Notes under the pieces: generated by a model
What the model was told of the DNA's origin: nothing
The model's database searches: none
What the model saw: the letters and a program-made list of their open reading frames with translations, nothing else
In this document: one piece after another, positions 1 through 9,152 of the stretch
Layout: every line of letters begins with the position of its first letter
Position numbering within the stretch: the first letter of the stretch is position 1
Position numbers and translations under genes: made by a program
NCBI GenBank assembly: GCA_959028445.1
Contig: CAUFRY010000021.1
Coordinates: forward strand, 1 to 35,298
Direction of reading: 5' to 3'
Source of the DNA: an uncultured Collinsella sp.
Lineage (GTDB): Bacteria > Actinomycetota > Coriobacteriia > Coriobacteriales > Coriobacteriaceae
DNA length: 35,298 nt

Positions 1-29
1 GCATGGCCACCGGACCCATCGAAACACAT
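1..29 (-). CDS. Possible 5' end of a gene running off the left edge
   Basis: On the minus strand an ATG at 29 is preceded by AAGGA nine bases upstream, and an open frame of nine codons (MCFDGSGGH) runs off the window. An alternative in-frame-independent ATG lies at 19 (MGPVAM). The fragment is too short to assign a family. The only support is the ribosome binding site, so this may be chance. Confidence 0.3.
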
Positions 30-58
30 CTCCACCGTTCCTTCAACTGGGAAAATGC

Positions 59-91
59 CGCCCCCGGGGCCCGCGAGGGGCCTCGGGGGCG
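59..91. terminator. GC-rich hairpin
   Basis: A 14-bp stem (CGCCCCCGGGGCCC at 59-72 against 77-91, one G.U pair) closes a four-base loop. Read on the minus strand it is followed by GCATTTTCCC, a weak T-run. It could end a minus-strand transcript or sit as an attenuator ahead of the possible gene starting at 29. Positions 92-185 hold nothing recognisable. Confidence 0.45.
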
Positions 92-185
92 TTCGGCTAA
101 CTGCGGGAACGTCCTATCCGCTCAATGTGTTCGGCTGAGATCGGAAATCAACCCAAATGCGTGCACTTTTATGGCCTATCGGCAG

Positions 186-222
186 AAAAAGACCGCCGGC
201 GCGGGGGCGGCGCCAGCGGTCA
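186..222 (-). terminator. Rho-independent terminator of the small unknown gene
   Basis: On the minus strand GACCGCTGGCGC pairs with GCGCCGGCGGTC (one mismatch) and is followed directly by TTTTTCTGCC. It lies about 25 bases after the stop codon of the 96-residue protein gene, so it is very likely that gene's terminator. Confidence 0.75.
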
Positions 223-247
223 CGTGAAAATCGGGTTTTATTGCCTG

Positions 248-538
248 TTAAGCGGCGACGGCCTCATAGACCGTAGCGCCCGAGAAGCTGTCATGCAGGC
301 TCTTGCCGGCAATCCACGGCAGCTCGACGACCTCGCAGACCGTGTTGACCAACTCAGAACAGTCAGTAAAGTGGCCCTTGTCGTTGAGGGCCTCGCAATC
401 CTGAACACGCCAATAGCCATCGGTGTGCGTGATGTAGTACTCGTGATCGTTGATCGACACGAAAGCGCGCGTCTTGGAACGCAGCAGCTTCAGAAATCCT
501 TCGAAATCGGTCTCGACGACATCTCCAGCCTGGAACAT
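248..538 (-). CDS. Small protein of unknown function (96 aa)
   Basis: I do not recognise a family. The protein begins MFQAGDVVETDFEGFLKLL and is acidic and soluble-looking, with no signal peptide or membrane segment; it carries an HEYYITHTDGYWRV stretch and one CEALND segment. The start at 538 is chosen because GGAGG lies seven bases upstream. The frame extends to 574, but a promoter whose -10 box covers 574-579 would exclude the longer form. A terminator with a T-run follows. Having its own promoter, ribosome binding site and terminator argues for a real monocistronic gene. Function unknown. Confidence 0.7.
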   Translation of the reverse strand: MFQAGDVVETDFEGFLKLLRSKTRAFVSINDHEYYITHTDGYWRVQDCEALNDKGHFTDCSELVNTVCEVVELPWIAGKSLHDSFSGATVYEAVAA

Positions 539-573
539 GATGTTACCTCCTGGCCCGGCGCCACCACGGCGCA

Positions 574-602
574 TTGATAAACGTTGGTACTCCTTTAGTA
601 AA
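574..602 (-). promoter_or_regulatory. Promoter of the 96-aa protein gene
   Basis: On the minus strand TTTACT (602-597) and TATCAA (579-574) are separated by 17 bases, a fair sigma-70-type promoter. The predicted leader is about 30 bases and contains GGAGG. The rest of the 579-832 gap is AT-rich and presumably holds the nitroreductase promoter, which I cannot place with confidence. Confidence 0.5.
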
Positions 603-832
603 ACCTTTATCAGAGGTTATGCGTTCGTCATTTAGGCAAGTGGTAAAAAACCGCAGGGTAGACGGGATAAAACGTTTAACCATCCCATTTGTTTGTCACA
701 TTCTGAAGGTACTTTTATGCAAACCTACTTTCCCAATTGGAATCTATCCTTTTGGCCGGGCAATTGACCGTCTATCGTTTAAGCCCGGCGGGTATGAACG
801 AGGCATCTGCAACGCCACCGCAAGGAGACACC

Positions 833-1354
833 ATGGAGACTATCGAAGCACTCATTCACCGTCGCAGCTGCCGCAACTACAGCGATCGTCCCGTCGAGGC
901 CGAAAAGCTTGCACGTATTATCGAAGCCGGCCAATATGCACCGAGCGGCATGGGACGCCAGCCGGTGACGTTTGTCGCCGTCACCGACCCCGCGACCGTC
1001 GAGCGTCTCTCACAGCTCAACGCCCAGGTCATGGGCAGCAACAGCGACCCCTTCTATGGCGCCAAGACCGTTGTGGTGGTGCTGGTTGACCGCAGCGTGC
1101 CCACACATCTGGAAGACGGCTCGCTCGCCATGGGCAACTTGCTCAACGCCGCCTATGCACTGGGTGTCGATTCGTGCTGGATTCACCGCGCGCATGAGGT
1201 CTTTGACTCGCCCGAGGGCCTGGAGCTGCTGGCCAGCTGGGGCCTGCCCGCCGACGGCAGCCTGCGCGGTGTCGGTAACTGCATTCTTGGCTACGCCGAG
1301 GACACGCTACCCGAGGCAAAGCCGCGCCGCGACAACGTGGTGTACGTAAAGTAA
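833..1354 (+). CDS. Nitroreductase family protein
   Basis: A 173-residue FMN-dependent nitroreductase-fold protein. The N-terminus METIEALIHRRSCRNYSDRP is the typical family opening, with the RR-S-RNY phosphate-binding pattern of FMN, followed by LARIIEAGQYAPSGMGRQP and the later conserved hydrophobic core KTVVVVLVDRS. Family members reduce nitro compounds, quinones or flavins with NAD(P)H as soluble dimers; the substrate here cannot be told. The length matches the short nitroreductase class common in anaerobes. The start at 833 has AAGGAG just upstream; the frame continues to 737 without a better site. It appears monocistronic, with a hairpin right after the stop. Confidence 0.9.
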   Translation: METIEALIHRRSCRNYSDRPVEAEKLARIIEAGQYAPSGMGRQPVTFVAVTDPATVERLSQLNAQVMGSNSDPFYGAKTVVVVLVDRSVPTHLEDGSLAMGNLLNAAYALGVDSCWIHRAHEVFDSPEGLELLASWGLPADGSLRGVGNCILGYAEDTLPEAKPRRDNVVYVK

Positions 1355-1360
1355 TTAGTT

Positions 1361-1382
1361 CCGCCGTTCTACCGAACGGCGG
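1361..1382. terminator. Hairpin after the nitroreductase gene
   Basis: A perfect stem, CCGCCGTTC against GAACGGCGG with a TACC loop, begins six bases after the stop codon. There is no clear T-run, so termination efficiency is uncertain. The 1383-1582 stretch beyond it shows no gene; an imperfect GGGCAGC/GCTGCCC inverted pair near 1537-1574 may end the convergent gene. Confidence 0.6.
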
Positions 1383-1582
1383 GCTCGTTGACGCTGCGCG
1401 GGCCGCATTCACGCCAATCTGACGTTCAATTTCGAGGGCACGACCAGAAGGTCAGCGCCCTCTCATTTCACGTCACCTTGGCGCAAATGCGGCTCGCTCG
1501 CTTTTGGCGACTGACATCGAATGAGCCACTGTCTTGGGCAGCTAAAAAAGCCCCGTCCCAAATTTGCTGCCCCGCTCGCAAC

Positions 1583-2158
1583 TTATCCCGCCGATGGAGT
1601 TGTTGCCGTTTCATTTGCCTGGGCCGTTTCGGCGTCGTCGCCTTGCTTGTCTTCGTCCTTTTGCGCATCGGCGATGGTGGAGGCCGCCGCAACGATGCCG
1701 CGCTGGGGTGCGACGCCCGTCTGGGTCTGAGCGCCCTCGACAACTTCTGTACCTGCATGCGCGAGCTCGGGCGATTTAAACACTGCGTCCAAGTTGGCGC
1801 CACCGCCGGCATAGCCAAGCGCAGCGAGTGCGATGACGATCACTGCAACGGCGGCCACGATCGGCACGTAGCGATGCCAGCCGGCGGGATTGAGCCCGCT
1901 GCGGCGAGCCGCCCCGCGGCTGATGTAGCCGAGCGTTCCGTCGTGCTTGAGCTTTGAGCCCACCACGCGTTTGCGGCCCCACAGCGAGGACTCTGCCTGC
2001 ATTGCCAAGCGGGCGCTTGCCGAAGGATAGCCGTATTTAGTGCGCTTGAACGAGCCATCAAACCCCGAGGCGTGTTTGCCCCACGTCACCGATGTCGTGC
2101 GTCGGTTGACCGGCGCGGCACTCCGCCTTCTGCGGCTCGGTTTTGAAGTCTCAGCCAT
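1583..2158 (-). CDS. Basic single-pass membrane protein of unknown function
   Basis: A 191-residue protein without a recognised domain. Residues 1-95 are rich in Arg, Lys and Ser (MAETSKPSRRRRSAAP at the start), residues about 98-117 form one hydrophobic helix (VPIVAAVAVIVIALAALGYA), and the C-terminal 75 residues are acidic and low-complexity. The positive-inside rule predicts a cytoplasmic N-terminus and an extracytoplasmic C-terminal tail. The start at 2158 has GAGGG upstream; the longer frame to 2212 would add an unlikely segment. It stands alone, 84 bases from the next gene on the same strand. The function is unknown. Confidence 0.7.
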   Translation of the reverse strand: MAETSKPSRRRRSAAPVNRRTTSVTWGKHASGFDGSFKRTKYGYPSASARLAMQAESSLWGRKRVVGSKLKHDGTLGYISRGAARRSGLNPAGWHRYVPIVAAVAVIVIALAALGYAGGGANLDAVFKSPELAHAGTEVVEGAQTQTGVAPQRGIVAAASTIADAQKDEDKQGDDAETAQANETATTPSAG

Positions 2159-2242
2159 ATGCCCTCGCACGCCGTAACCAAATCGAAACAATAACGCTTT
2201 GGACTGTAGCACACGCGTCGCGCGCGGTCACGGGCGCCTCGC

Positions 2243-3460
2243 TCAACGGTCATCGTCCTTCAGCAAGCGCCACAGCGTTGTACGGCTTATGCCCAGCACC
2301 TCCGCCGCACGGGTTCGGTTGCCGTGGAGATGGTCTACAACCAGATGCGCGATATCTCGCTCGGTATCGGCCAGCGGTCGCAGGATATACAGGTCACTTT
2401 CGAGCGTCGGGGCGCCAAAGGTTGCGGTCTTAATCACGTCCTCTTGGGCGAGCACTTCCTCCGCCACAGCGCGGTCCACCGTGCCCGCCCCCACCAATAT
2501 ATACAGTCGTTCCGAGACCTCGCGGAGCTGCAGATAGTTGCGCGGCCAGCGGTAAGCATCGAGCGTCTTCGTCGCCGCGGCAGACAGCGCGGGCGTTGCC
2601 GTCCCAAATGCATCAGCGAGATATTCCAAATAGCGCGCAACCTTCGTCGACGCGGCTCCCTGCTCGGCGATTGCCGGCGCCACGCTCACCGCACAGGCGA
2701 AGCGCTCGGTCACAAAGGCGGCTTGATCACTTTCGCTGCCGCCCGGCATGTCATTCGCCGTCAGCACCACATGGCAGCGCGTCGCCAACGCGGTGTCGGC
2801 CATCGTGGAGACCAGCTCGCGGAGGCGCTGGGGGCCAACCGCGTTCCAGCCCTCAATGCAAAGGGTCAGCCCTGTTTGGAACAACGGCGATTCGGCGCTT
2901 TTGAGCACATGGCGCCAACCGCGCTCGGTGAGCTCATCGAGCGCAACGGAAACAAAGGGCTGACCGGCAAAAGGACCGTCCAGATAGAGGCGCTTGGCGA
3001 TCTCGACCTGACCCGCTCCCAGCTCGCCCTCGAGCATAAGGGGCACACCGCGCGCGTAACTCTCTGCAACCGGCGCAGCCACCGAGGCCGCCCCCTCAGC
3101 GATGCCGTACGCGCTCGATTCGTAGCGGGCCTCAACCTCGTCGGCGTTGAGCCACTCGATGCCCGCATGCGCCGCGGCGCCGCGCACCTCGCGGACCACG
3201 ACGGCCCAAAGGCCCCCGCCCTCTTTGTCGGTGGGGCGAACGGTCAGGCTCAGGCGCGTACCCGCGCGCCCCATAACAAGACGCGCGCCGTCTCCTATAC
3301 GGTCGAGGCGTTCGGCAACAAAAGTCGCCACATCCCGCTCAAGCGCCGCGTCATTCATGGTCGAGATCGCGACGTCCCCACGCGCATCGATTGCCAATGC
3401 CGAGGCCCCGGCAGCAGCCAGGGCCTCGGTCAAGATGTTCAGCTTGGCATCGCTATCCAT
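2243..3460 (-). CDS. Sigma-54-activator-like regulator with a degenerate AAA+ domain
   Basis: A 405-residue regulator. Residues about 120-345 follow the layout of the AAA+ domain of bacterial enhancer-binding proteins: a P-loop position GELGAGQV (145-152), a Walker B position TLCIEGW (199-205) and the family's conserved WPRNYLQLREV (305-315; normally WPGNVREL). The C-terminus (about 366-402) is a Fis-type helix-turn-helix with NRTRAAEVLGISRTTLWRLL. Key residues are lost: the Walker A lysine is Gln, the Walker B acidic pair is changed, and no GAFTGA loop is visible. It therefore should neither hydrolyse ATP nor activate sigma-54, and probably acts at sigma-70 promoters as TyrR does. The start at 3460 has AGAGG upstream. 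It lies downstream of the YeiH-type gene, a possible target. Confidence 0.8.
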   Translation of the reverse strand: MDSDAKLNILTEALAAAGASALAIDARGDVAISTMNDAALERDVATFVAERLDRIGDGARLVMGRAGTRLSLTVRPTDKEGGGLWAVVVREVRGAAAHAGIEWLNADEVEARYESSAYGIAEGAASVAAPVAESYARGVPLMLEGELGAGQVEIAKRLYLDGPFAGQPFVSVALDELTERGWRHVLKSAESPLFQTGLTLCIEGWNAVGPQRLRELVSTMADTALATRCHVVLTANDMPGGSESDQAAFVTERFACAVSVAPAIAEQGAASTKVARYLEYLADAFGTATPALSAAATKTLDAYRWPRNYLQLREVSERLYILVGAGTVDRAVAEEVLAQEDVIKTATFGAPTLESDLYILRPLADTERDIAHLVVDHLHGNRTRAAEVLGISRTTLWRLLKDDDR

Positions 3461-3726
3461 GATTCGCCTCTGTCCGCAGCGACGTGCAACCGCCGACGGT
3501 CGCACGACCGAGTGTTTCAAAATTGAACGATATTGCTCACCAAACACTATAGGGCAGAAAGCGCCGTCCTGCGAGTATAGGTGTTGCCCCGCATCGCCAT
3601 CCTGGCGGGGCGATAAGAGCTCTTCGGGACTTATAAACCTGCGGACAAGCCATACCCGCAAGAGCTCCTATCGCTCCACCGTGAGAATGCGCTCACCAGC
3701 ACGCAGCACGCAAATAAGCTACTTCT

Positions 3727-4761
3727 CTACCAGATTCCCAGCACGTGCTGCATTCCCAAACTCATGCACGCAATGCCAATCCAGCAGCAAAAGCCCAGCG
3801 CGATGGGCTTGCCGCCCTTTTTGACCAGCTCAACGATATCGGTATTAAAACCAATAGCCGCCATGGCCATCACAATAAAGAATTTCGACAGCTCCTTGAT
3901 GGGCGCCGTGATGGACACGGGAAGCTGAAACACCGTGGTGATCACACTCGCCAGCACAAAGAACAGCACAAACATGGGAAACGCGCGTTTAAGCGAGAAC
4001 GTGCTCCTAGCGTCGCCGCCGGCCTTGCGCGCCAGATGCATCTGCCAGCAAGCAAGCGCCAGCGTGATGGGAATGATGGCCAGCGTCCTGGTGAGCTTGA
4101 CCACCGTGGCGCTCTCGAGCACATTGGCGCCGGGATGCATGCTGTCCCAGGCGCTCGCCGCAGCCGTTACGGACGAGGTATCGTTGATGGCGGTGCCGGC
4201 AAACAGGCCAAAGCCCTCGTTGGTCAGCCCGAGCATGCCGCCGAGCGTCGGAAACACGAGCGCCGCGATAACGTTAAACAGGAAGATGACCGAAATAGCC
4301 TGGGCAATCTCGCGATCGTCGGCATCGATGACGGGTGCGGTCGCGGCGATGGCAGAACCGCCGCAAATCGACGAACCCACACCCACAAGCGTCGCGATCT
4401 TACCCGGCACGTTCATGACGCGGCAGAGCACAAAGGCGATGACAAGCGAGGTCGAGATCGTCGCCACGATAATCGGCAGCGACTGGGCGCCCTTGGACAG
4501 GATCTGGGAGAGGTTCATGCCAAAGCCAAGCAGGATAACCGCGTACTGCAAGACTTTTTTGGACGTATAGGTAATGCCGGCGGCGAGCTGTTCGCGACGA
4601 TTCTTGGGAAAGACGAGCGCCAGGACCATGCCAAAGAGGATGGCAAATACCGGACCGCCGACCACCTCAATTTGTTTGCCGAGCAACGTCGCGGGGATAG
4701 CGATGATCAGGCAGAACAAGACGCCTTTCCAGCGCTCGCGTACGATGTTTGCCAGTTGCAT
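3727..4761 (-). CDS. YeiH/UPF0324 family membrane transporter (putative sulfate exporter)
   Basis: A 344-residue integral membrane protein with about nine to ten hydrophobic segments. It carries the hallmarks of the YeiH (Cons_hypoth698/UPF0324) family: GGPVFAILFGMVLA near residue 35, VLLGFGMNLSQI near 76, GVGSSICGGSAIAATAPV near 127, and GTAINDTSSVTAAA near 190. Members are annotated as putative sulfate exporters, but the real substrate is unsettled. The start at 4761 has AAGGAA upstream. Classic yeiH genes sit beside a LysR regulator; here the neighbours are a divergent GntR/FCD regulator and the sigma-54-activator-like protein instead, which may mean a different inducer. Confidence 0.88.
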   Translation of the reverse strand: MQLANIVRERWKGVLFCLIIAIPATLLGKQIEVVGGPVFAILFGMVLALVFPKNRREQLAAGITYTSKKVLQYAVILLGFGMNLSQILSKGAQSLPIIVATISTSLVIAFVLCRVMNVPGKIATLVGVGSSICGGSAIAATAPVIDADDREIAQAISVIFLFNVIAALVFPTLGGMLGLTNEGFGLFAGTAINDTSSVTAAASAWDSMHPGANVLESATVVKLTRTLAIIPITLALACWQMHLARKAGGDARSTFSLKRAFPMFVLFFVLASVITTVFQLPVSITAPIKELSKFFIVMAMAAIGFNTDIVELVKKGGKPIALGFCCWIGIACMSLGMQHVLGIW

Positions 4762-4924
4762 ATGGGATTCCTTCTTTCTATTTCACGTTTGCGACGGCTT
4801 ATGATACGGCAACATTGAGCGCAGCCTTGCGCAAACACAGACTAAGATGCCGCAATAGTTCTCAGGCAACAGCCGAATTACCCACCGCGGAAAGCTGATT
4901 CGCGGCATAATTAACAACTGACAT

Positions 4925-5656
4925 ATGAGTTTGATAGAACAGTTGCGAGGCGCTATGGAAGAATCGATGCACGTCGGCGAGCAGGAAACGAGCCTACAGG
5001 ACCAGTCCTACCACACCATTCGACGCAAAATCGTCTACCTGGACTACAAGCCGGGCGAAAAGCTGGGCGTCAAGCAACTTTGCGACGACCTGGATATGGG
5101 GCGCACGCCCGTGCGCGAGGCTTTGGTTCGCTTGGCGCAAGAAGGCCTGGTGCGCACCGTGCCCCAGAGCGGCACCTACGTCTCACCCATCAACCTCACC
5201 CTTGCCGAGAGTGCCTGTTACATCCGCGAGCATCTGGAAAAGCAGGTGATTGTGGAGTGCTGTGCGCGCGCCACGTCGGCCGGCATCGAGCAGCTCGACC
5301 GCGCCATCGTGCTGCAGGAAAAGGCCATGGCCGAAGAGGATCGCATCGGCTTCTTTTTGAGCGACAACCTCATGCATCACATGATTTTTAGCATCGCATG
5401 TCGTAGCACCGTGTGGTCGTGGCTCGAAGAGACCAATGCCGACCTGGAGCGCTTCCGCTGGCTGCGCGCCGCCACGCAGGTTCTCGACAATCAGGACATC
5501 GTGAACGAGCACAAGCAGATTCGCCGCGCTATCGCCGGTCGCGACCCCATCGAAGCGAGCTTTTTGGTCAGCAAGCACCTGCACATGATGTTCCGCAACC
5601 AAACCGAAGTTCTGGACCAGTTCCCCGAGTACTTCGAGACCAGCAAGCTCCGCTAA
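4925..5656 (+). CDS. GntR family (FadR/FCD type) transcriptional regulator
   Basis: A 243-residue regulator. Residues about 25-90 form the winged helix of GntR proteins (YHTIRRKIVYLDYKPGEKL, then MGRTPVREALVRLAQEGLV, then QSGTYVSPI), followed by an all-helical FCD effector domain (about 97-225) with the metal-site-like histidines in DNLMHHMIFSIA and SKHLHMMF. Such proteins bind DNA as dimers and release it on binding small carboxylic acids or sugar acids. It is divergent from the YeiH-type transporter across 163 bp and may control it. The start is uncertain: ATG 4925 has no ribosome binding site and would be nearly leaderless; ATG 4955 follows GAGG at short spacing. The DNA-binding domain is intact with either. 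Confidence 0.9.
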   Translation: MSLIEQLRGAMEESMHVGEQETSLQDQSYHTIRRKIVYLDYKPGEKLGVKQLCDDLDMGRTPVREALVRLAQEGLVRTVPQSGTYVSPINLTLAESACYIREHLEKQVIVECCARATSAGIEQLDRAIVLQEKAMAEEDRIGFFLSDNLMHHMIFSIACRSTVWSWLEETNADLERFRWLRAATQVLDNQDIVNEHKQIRRAIAGRDPIEASFLVSKHLHMMFRNQTEVLDQFPEYFETSKLR

Positions 5657-5701
5657 CCTGCCAAAAAGGGACAGGTTTATTTTGGCAGGTTTTATCTGGG
5701 C
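5655..5701 (+). repeat. REP-like palindromic repeat, copy A
   Basis: AACCTGCCAAAA (5655-5666, starting inside the GntR stop codon) pairs perfectly with TTTTGGCAGGTT (5680-5691); the loop contains AGGGACAGGTTTA, and a conserved tail TTTATCTGGG follows. Two other copies occur at 7835-7880 (reverse) and 10871-10920. The hairpin could also serve as terminator of the GntR gene. Confidence 0.85.
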
Positions 5702-5710
5702 AAATGCAAC

Positions 5711-5746
5711 AAGGCCCGGCTCCGTCTTGATGCGGAGCCGGGCCTT
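5711..5746. terminator. Bidirectional hairpin between the GntR gene and glmS
   Basis: AAGGCCCGGCTCCG (5711-5724) pairs perfectly with 5733-5746 around an eight-base loop. It lies 24 bases beyond the glmS stop and about 55 beyond the GntR stop, so it can end both convergent transcripts. Confidence 0.75.
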
Positions 5747-5769
5747 AGTTGTTAGAACGACGGAACCAA

Positions 5770-7617
<1,848 letters not shown>

Positions 7618-7691
7618 AAGATAAATCCCTTCGTTCGCGTGACTGCAAGACGTCCACGCACAAAGGGCGCTGAGACGTACAACGTTCGAGT

Positions 7692-7720
7692 ATTGTACTC
7701 ACGCAAACGCAAGCTGATAT
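7692..7720 (-). promoter_or_regulatory. glmS promoter
   Basis: On the minus strand TACAAT (7697-7692) is a good -10 box; the -35 position 17 bases upstream reads ATATCA (7720-7715) and is weak. The leader to the ATG at 7617 would be about 70 bases. The weak -35 box overlaps the adjacent operator. Confidence 0.5.
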
Positions 7721-7752
7721 ACCAGAAGTGGTATCTCAACTTAGATACCACT
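7716..7752. promoter_or_regulatory. Palindromic operator upstream of glmS
   Basis: AGTGGTATCT (7727-7736) and AGATACCACT (7743-7752) are perfect 10-bp inverted arms around a six-base spacer, and a second, less perfect pair GATATACC/GGTATC overlaps on the promoter side. The half-site resembles the AxTGGTxT/AxACCAxT halves bound by the NagR/DasR branch of GntR repressors, which control amino sugar genes. The spacing differs from their usual 16-bp site, so the binding protein is not established. Confidence 0.55.
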
Positions 7753-7779
7753 CGATGCACACACGTCCAGCCGGTCCAA

Positions 7780-7814
7780 ACCACCACAAAGGTACCTGCC
7801 CCCTTCGTGGTGGT
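7780..7814. repeat. REP-like palindrome, second type
   Basis: ACCACCACAAAGG (7780-7792) pairs with CCTTCGTGGTGGT (7802-7814), one mismatch, around TACCTGCCC. It resembles the other palindrome in size and in its purine-rich arm plus CCTG loop, but the arm sequence differs. It sits in the glmS-LacI gap, close to copy B. Confidence 0.6.
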
Positions 7815-7834
7815 CGCGCTGGCAACAGCGTTTC

Positions 7835-7880
7835 CCCAGATAAAACCTGCCAAAATAAACCTGTCCCTTTTTGGAAGGTT
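7835..7880 (-). repeat. REP-like palindromic repeat, copy B
   Basis: This is the reverse complement of copies A and C: AACCTGCCAAAA at 7844-7855 pairs with TTTTGGAAGGTT at 7869-7880, with one arm mismatch, and the conserved CCCCAGATAAA tail lies on the left. It stands about 50 bases before the LacI-type start and overlaps any promoter there. Confidence 0.85.
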
Positions 7881-7929
7881 TGGGATGCTACAATCTGGCT
7901 TGTACTTGAAACGCATCAAAGGGGCCGCT

Positions 7930-9039
7930 ATGGCAAAGGTTAAAATCAGCGACGTCGCGCGCGAAGCCGGGGTTTCGTTGGGCACGGTTTCCAACGCGCT
8001 CAACCATCCCGAAAAGCTGCGCCCCGAGACCCTCAAACTCATCAACGAGACCATCAGTCGCCTTGGCTACCTGCCCAACCAAAGCGCTCGTCAGCTCGCG
8101 GGCGGCGCCACCAAGTCCTTTGGCCTGGTGCTCCCCCGTCTCGATCACGGCTTTTCGCTCCAAATCGCCAGCGGCGCCCACAACGAGGCCCGCAAGCACG
8201 GCTACGACTTGCTCATCGCCAACGCCGATAACGACGATATTCTCGAGGACCATTACCTGCGCTACTTTATGGGCACCCAGATGTCCGGCGTCATGGTTCA
8301 GCCCATGGCATCCCCCGACTGGCACCCCGCCATGACCAAGATGCCCGTGCCGATCGTCCATCTGGACATCCATTGCTCTGAGCCCGGCTACTACGTAGCG
8401 GCCGACAACGAGGCCCAGGGTCGCATCATTGCCGAACTTGCTATCGCCCGCGGCGCGCACCATATTGTCGTCGTCGGCCGAGCAGCATTTATGCAACTCA
8501 CCCTGCGCGTCCTTGGCATTCATAAGGCTCTCGCCCTGCACCCCGATATCAAGATCGAAGTCATCGACGCCGGCGAATGGAATACCGCTGCCGACGGCTA
8601 CGGCATCGGTGCCCAAATCGCCGAGCGCCCCGCGGACGAACGTCCCGATTTTGTCGTCGGTCTGACCGATGTGTTGGCCTCGGGCGTCGTTTCGGCACTG
8701 GTCGACAAGGGCATCTCTGTCCCCGGGCAAGTACGCGTGGCCGGATGCGACGGCAACCCGCTCGCTTGGAGCGGATCGGTCCCGCTCACTACGGTAGCGC
8801 CCCCGGGCTACGAGATTGGCCGCAAGGGTGTCCAACTGCTGATGGAGCAAATCGAGAACAAGGCCCCGGCAAAGATCAAGCATATCCGTGTCGGCTCCGC
8901 AGCGCGTACCGTCACCGCAGTCGCCGCCGAGGATATCAACCGCCAAGAACTGGTACGTCCGTTCCTACTGGAACGCGCCAGCACCCAGGCAAGCAGCCAG
9001 ACCGACGCCACGGCCATCAACCTCGGTGCGTATCTATAG
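7930..9039 (+). CDS. LacI family transcriptional regulator
   Basis: A 369-residue LacI-type repressor. The N-terminus VKISDVAREAGVSLGTVSNA is the LacI helix-turn-helix, followed by a hinge (NQSARQLAGGATKSFGLVLP) and a periplasmic-binding-protein-like effector domain with the typical TDVLASGVVSAL and RVAGCDGNPLA segments. The effector is presumably a sugar or sugar phosphate. The start at 7930 has AAAGGGG upstream; an open frame extends far upstream, but it reads antisense through glmS and is not coding. Divergent from glmS and convergent with the HAD gene. The target is unknown; glmS and the neighbouring HAD gene are the nearest candidates. Confidence 0.93.
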   Translation: MAKVKISDVAREAGVSLGTVSNALNHPEKLRPETLKLINETISRLGYLPNQSARQLAGGATKSFGLVLPRLDHGFSLQIASGAHNEARKHGYDLLIANADNDDILEDHYLRYFMGTQMSGVMVQPMASPDWHPAMTKMPVPIVHLDIHCSEPGYYVAADNEAQGRIIAELAIARGAHHIVVVGRAAFMQLTLRVLGIHKALALHPDIKIEVIDAGEWNTAADGYGIGAQIAERPADERPDFVVGLTDVLASGVVSALVDKGISVPGQVRVAGCDGNPLAWSGSVPLTTVAPPGYEIGRKGVQLLMEQIENKAPAKIKHIRVGSAARTVTAVAAEDINRQELVRPFLLERASTQASSQTDATAINLGAYL

Positions 9040-9064
9040 CACGCCCGCGAGTATGCTAAGTCGC

Positions 9065-9114
9065 CGCTTAAGCAAAAGGGGCCCGACCATTGCCGGACCC
9101 CTTTTGCTTAAGCG
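9065..9114. terminator. Strong bidirectional terminator
   Basis: CGCTTAAGCAAAAGGGG (9065-9081) pairs perfectly with CCCCTTTTGCTTAAGCG (9098-9114), and CCG/CGG extend the stem inside. It separates the convergent LacI and HAD genes. The AGCAAAAGGGGCC core is also found in the hairpin at 33939-33984. Confidence 0.8.
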
Positions 9115-9152
9115 CAAACGTAAGCAATTGCTCGTTTCAACGCCGCAATTGT

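Noticed and set aside
1388..1582. Possible small gene in the gap after the nitroreductase gene
   Set aside because: Open frames continue antisense into the neighbouring membrane protein gene and lack a ribosome binding site.
7618..7691. glmS ribozyme in the glmS leader
   Set aside because: The leader is only about 70 bases and I see neither the conserved core nor its pseudoknot pairings.
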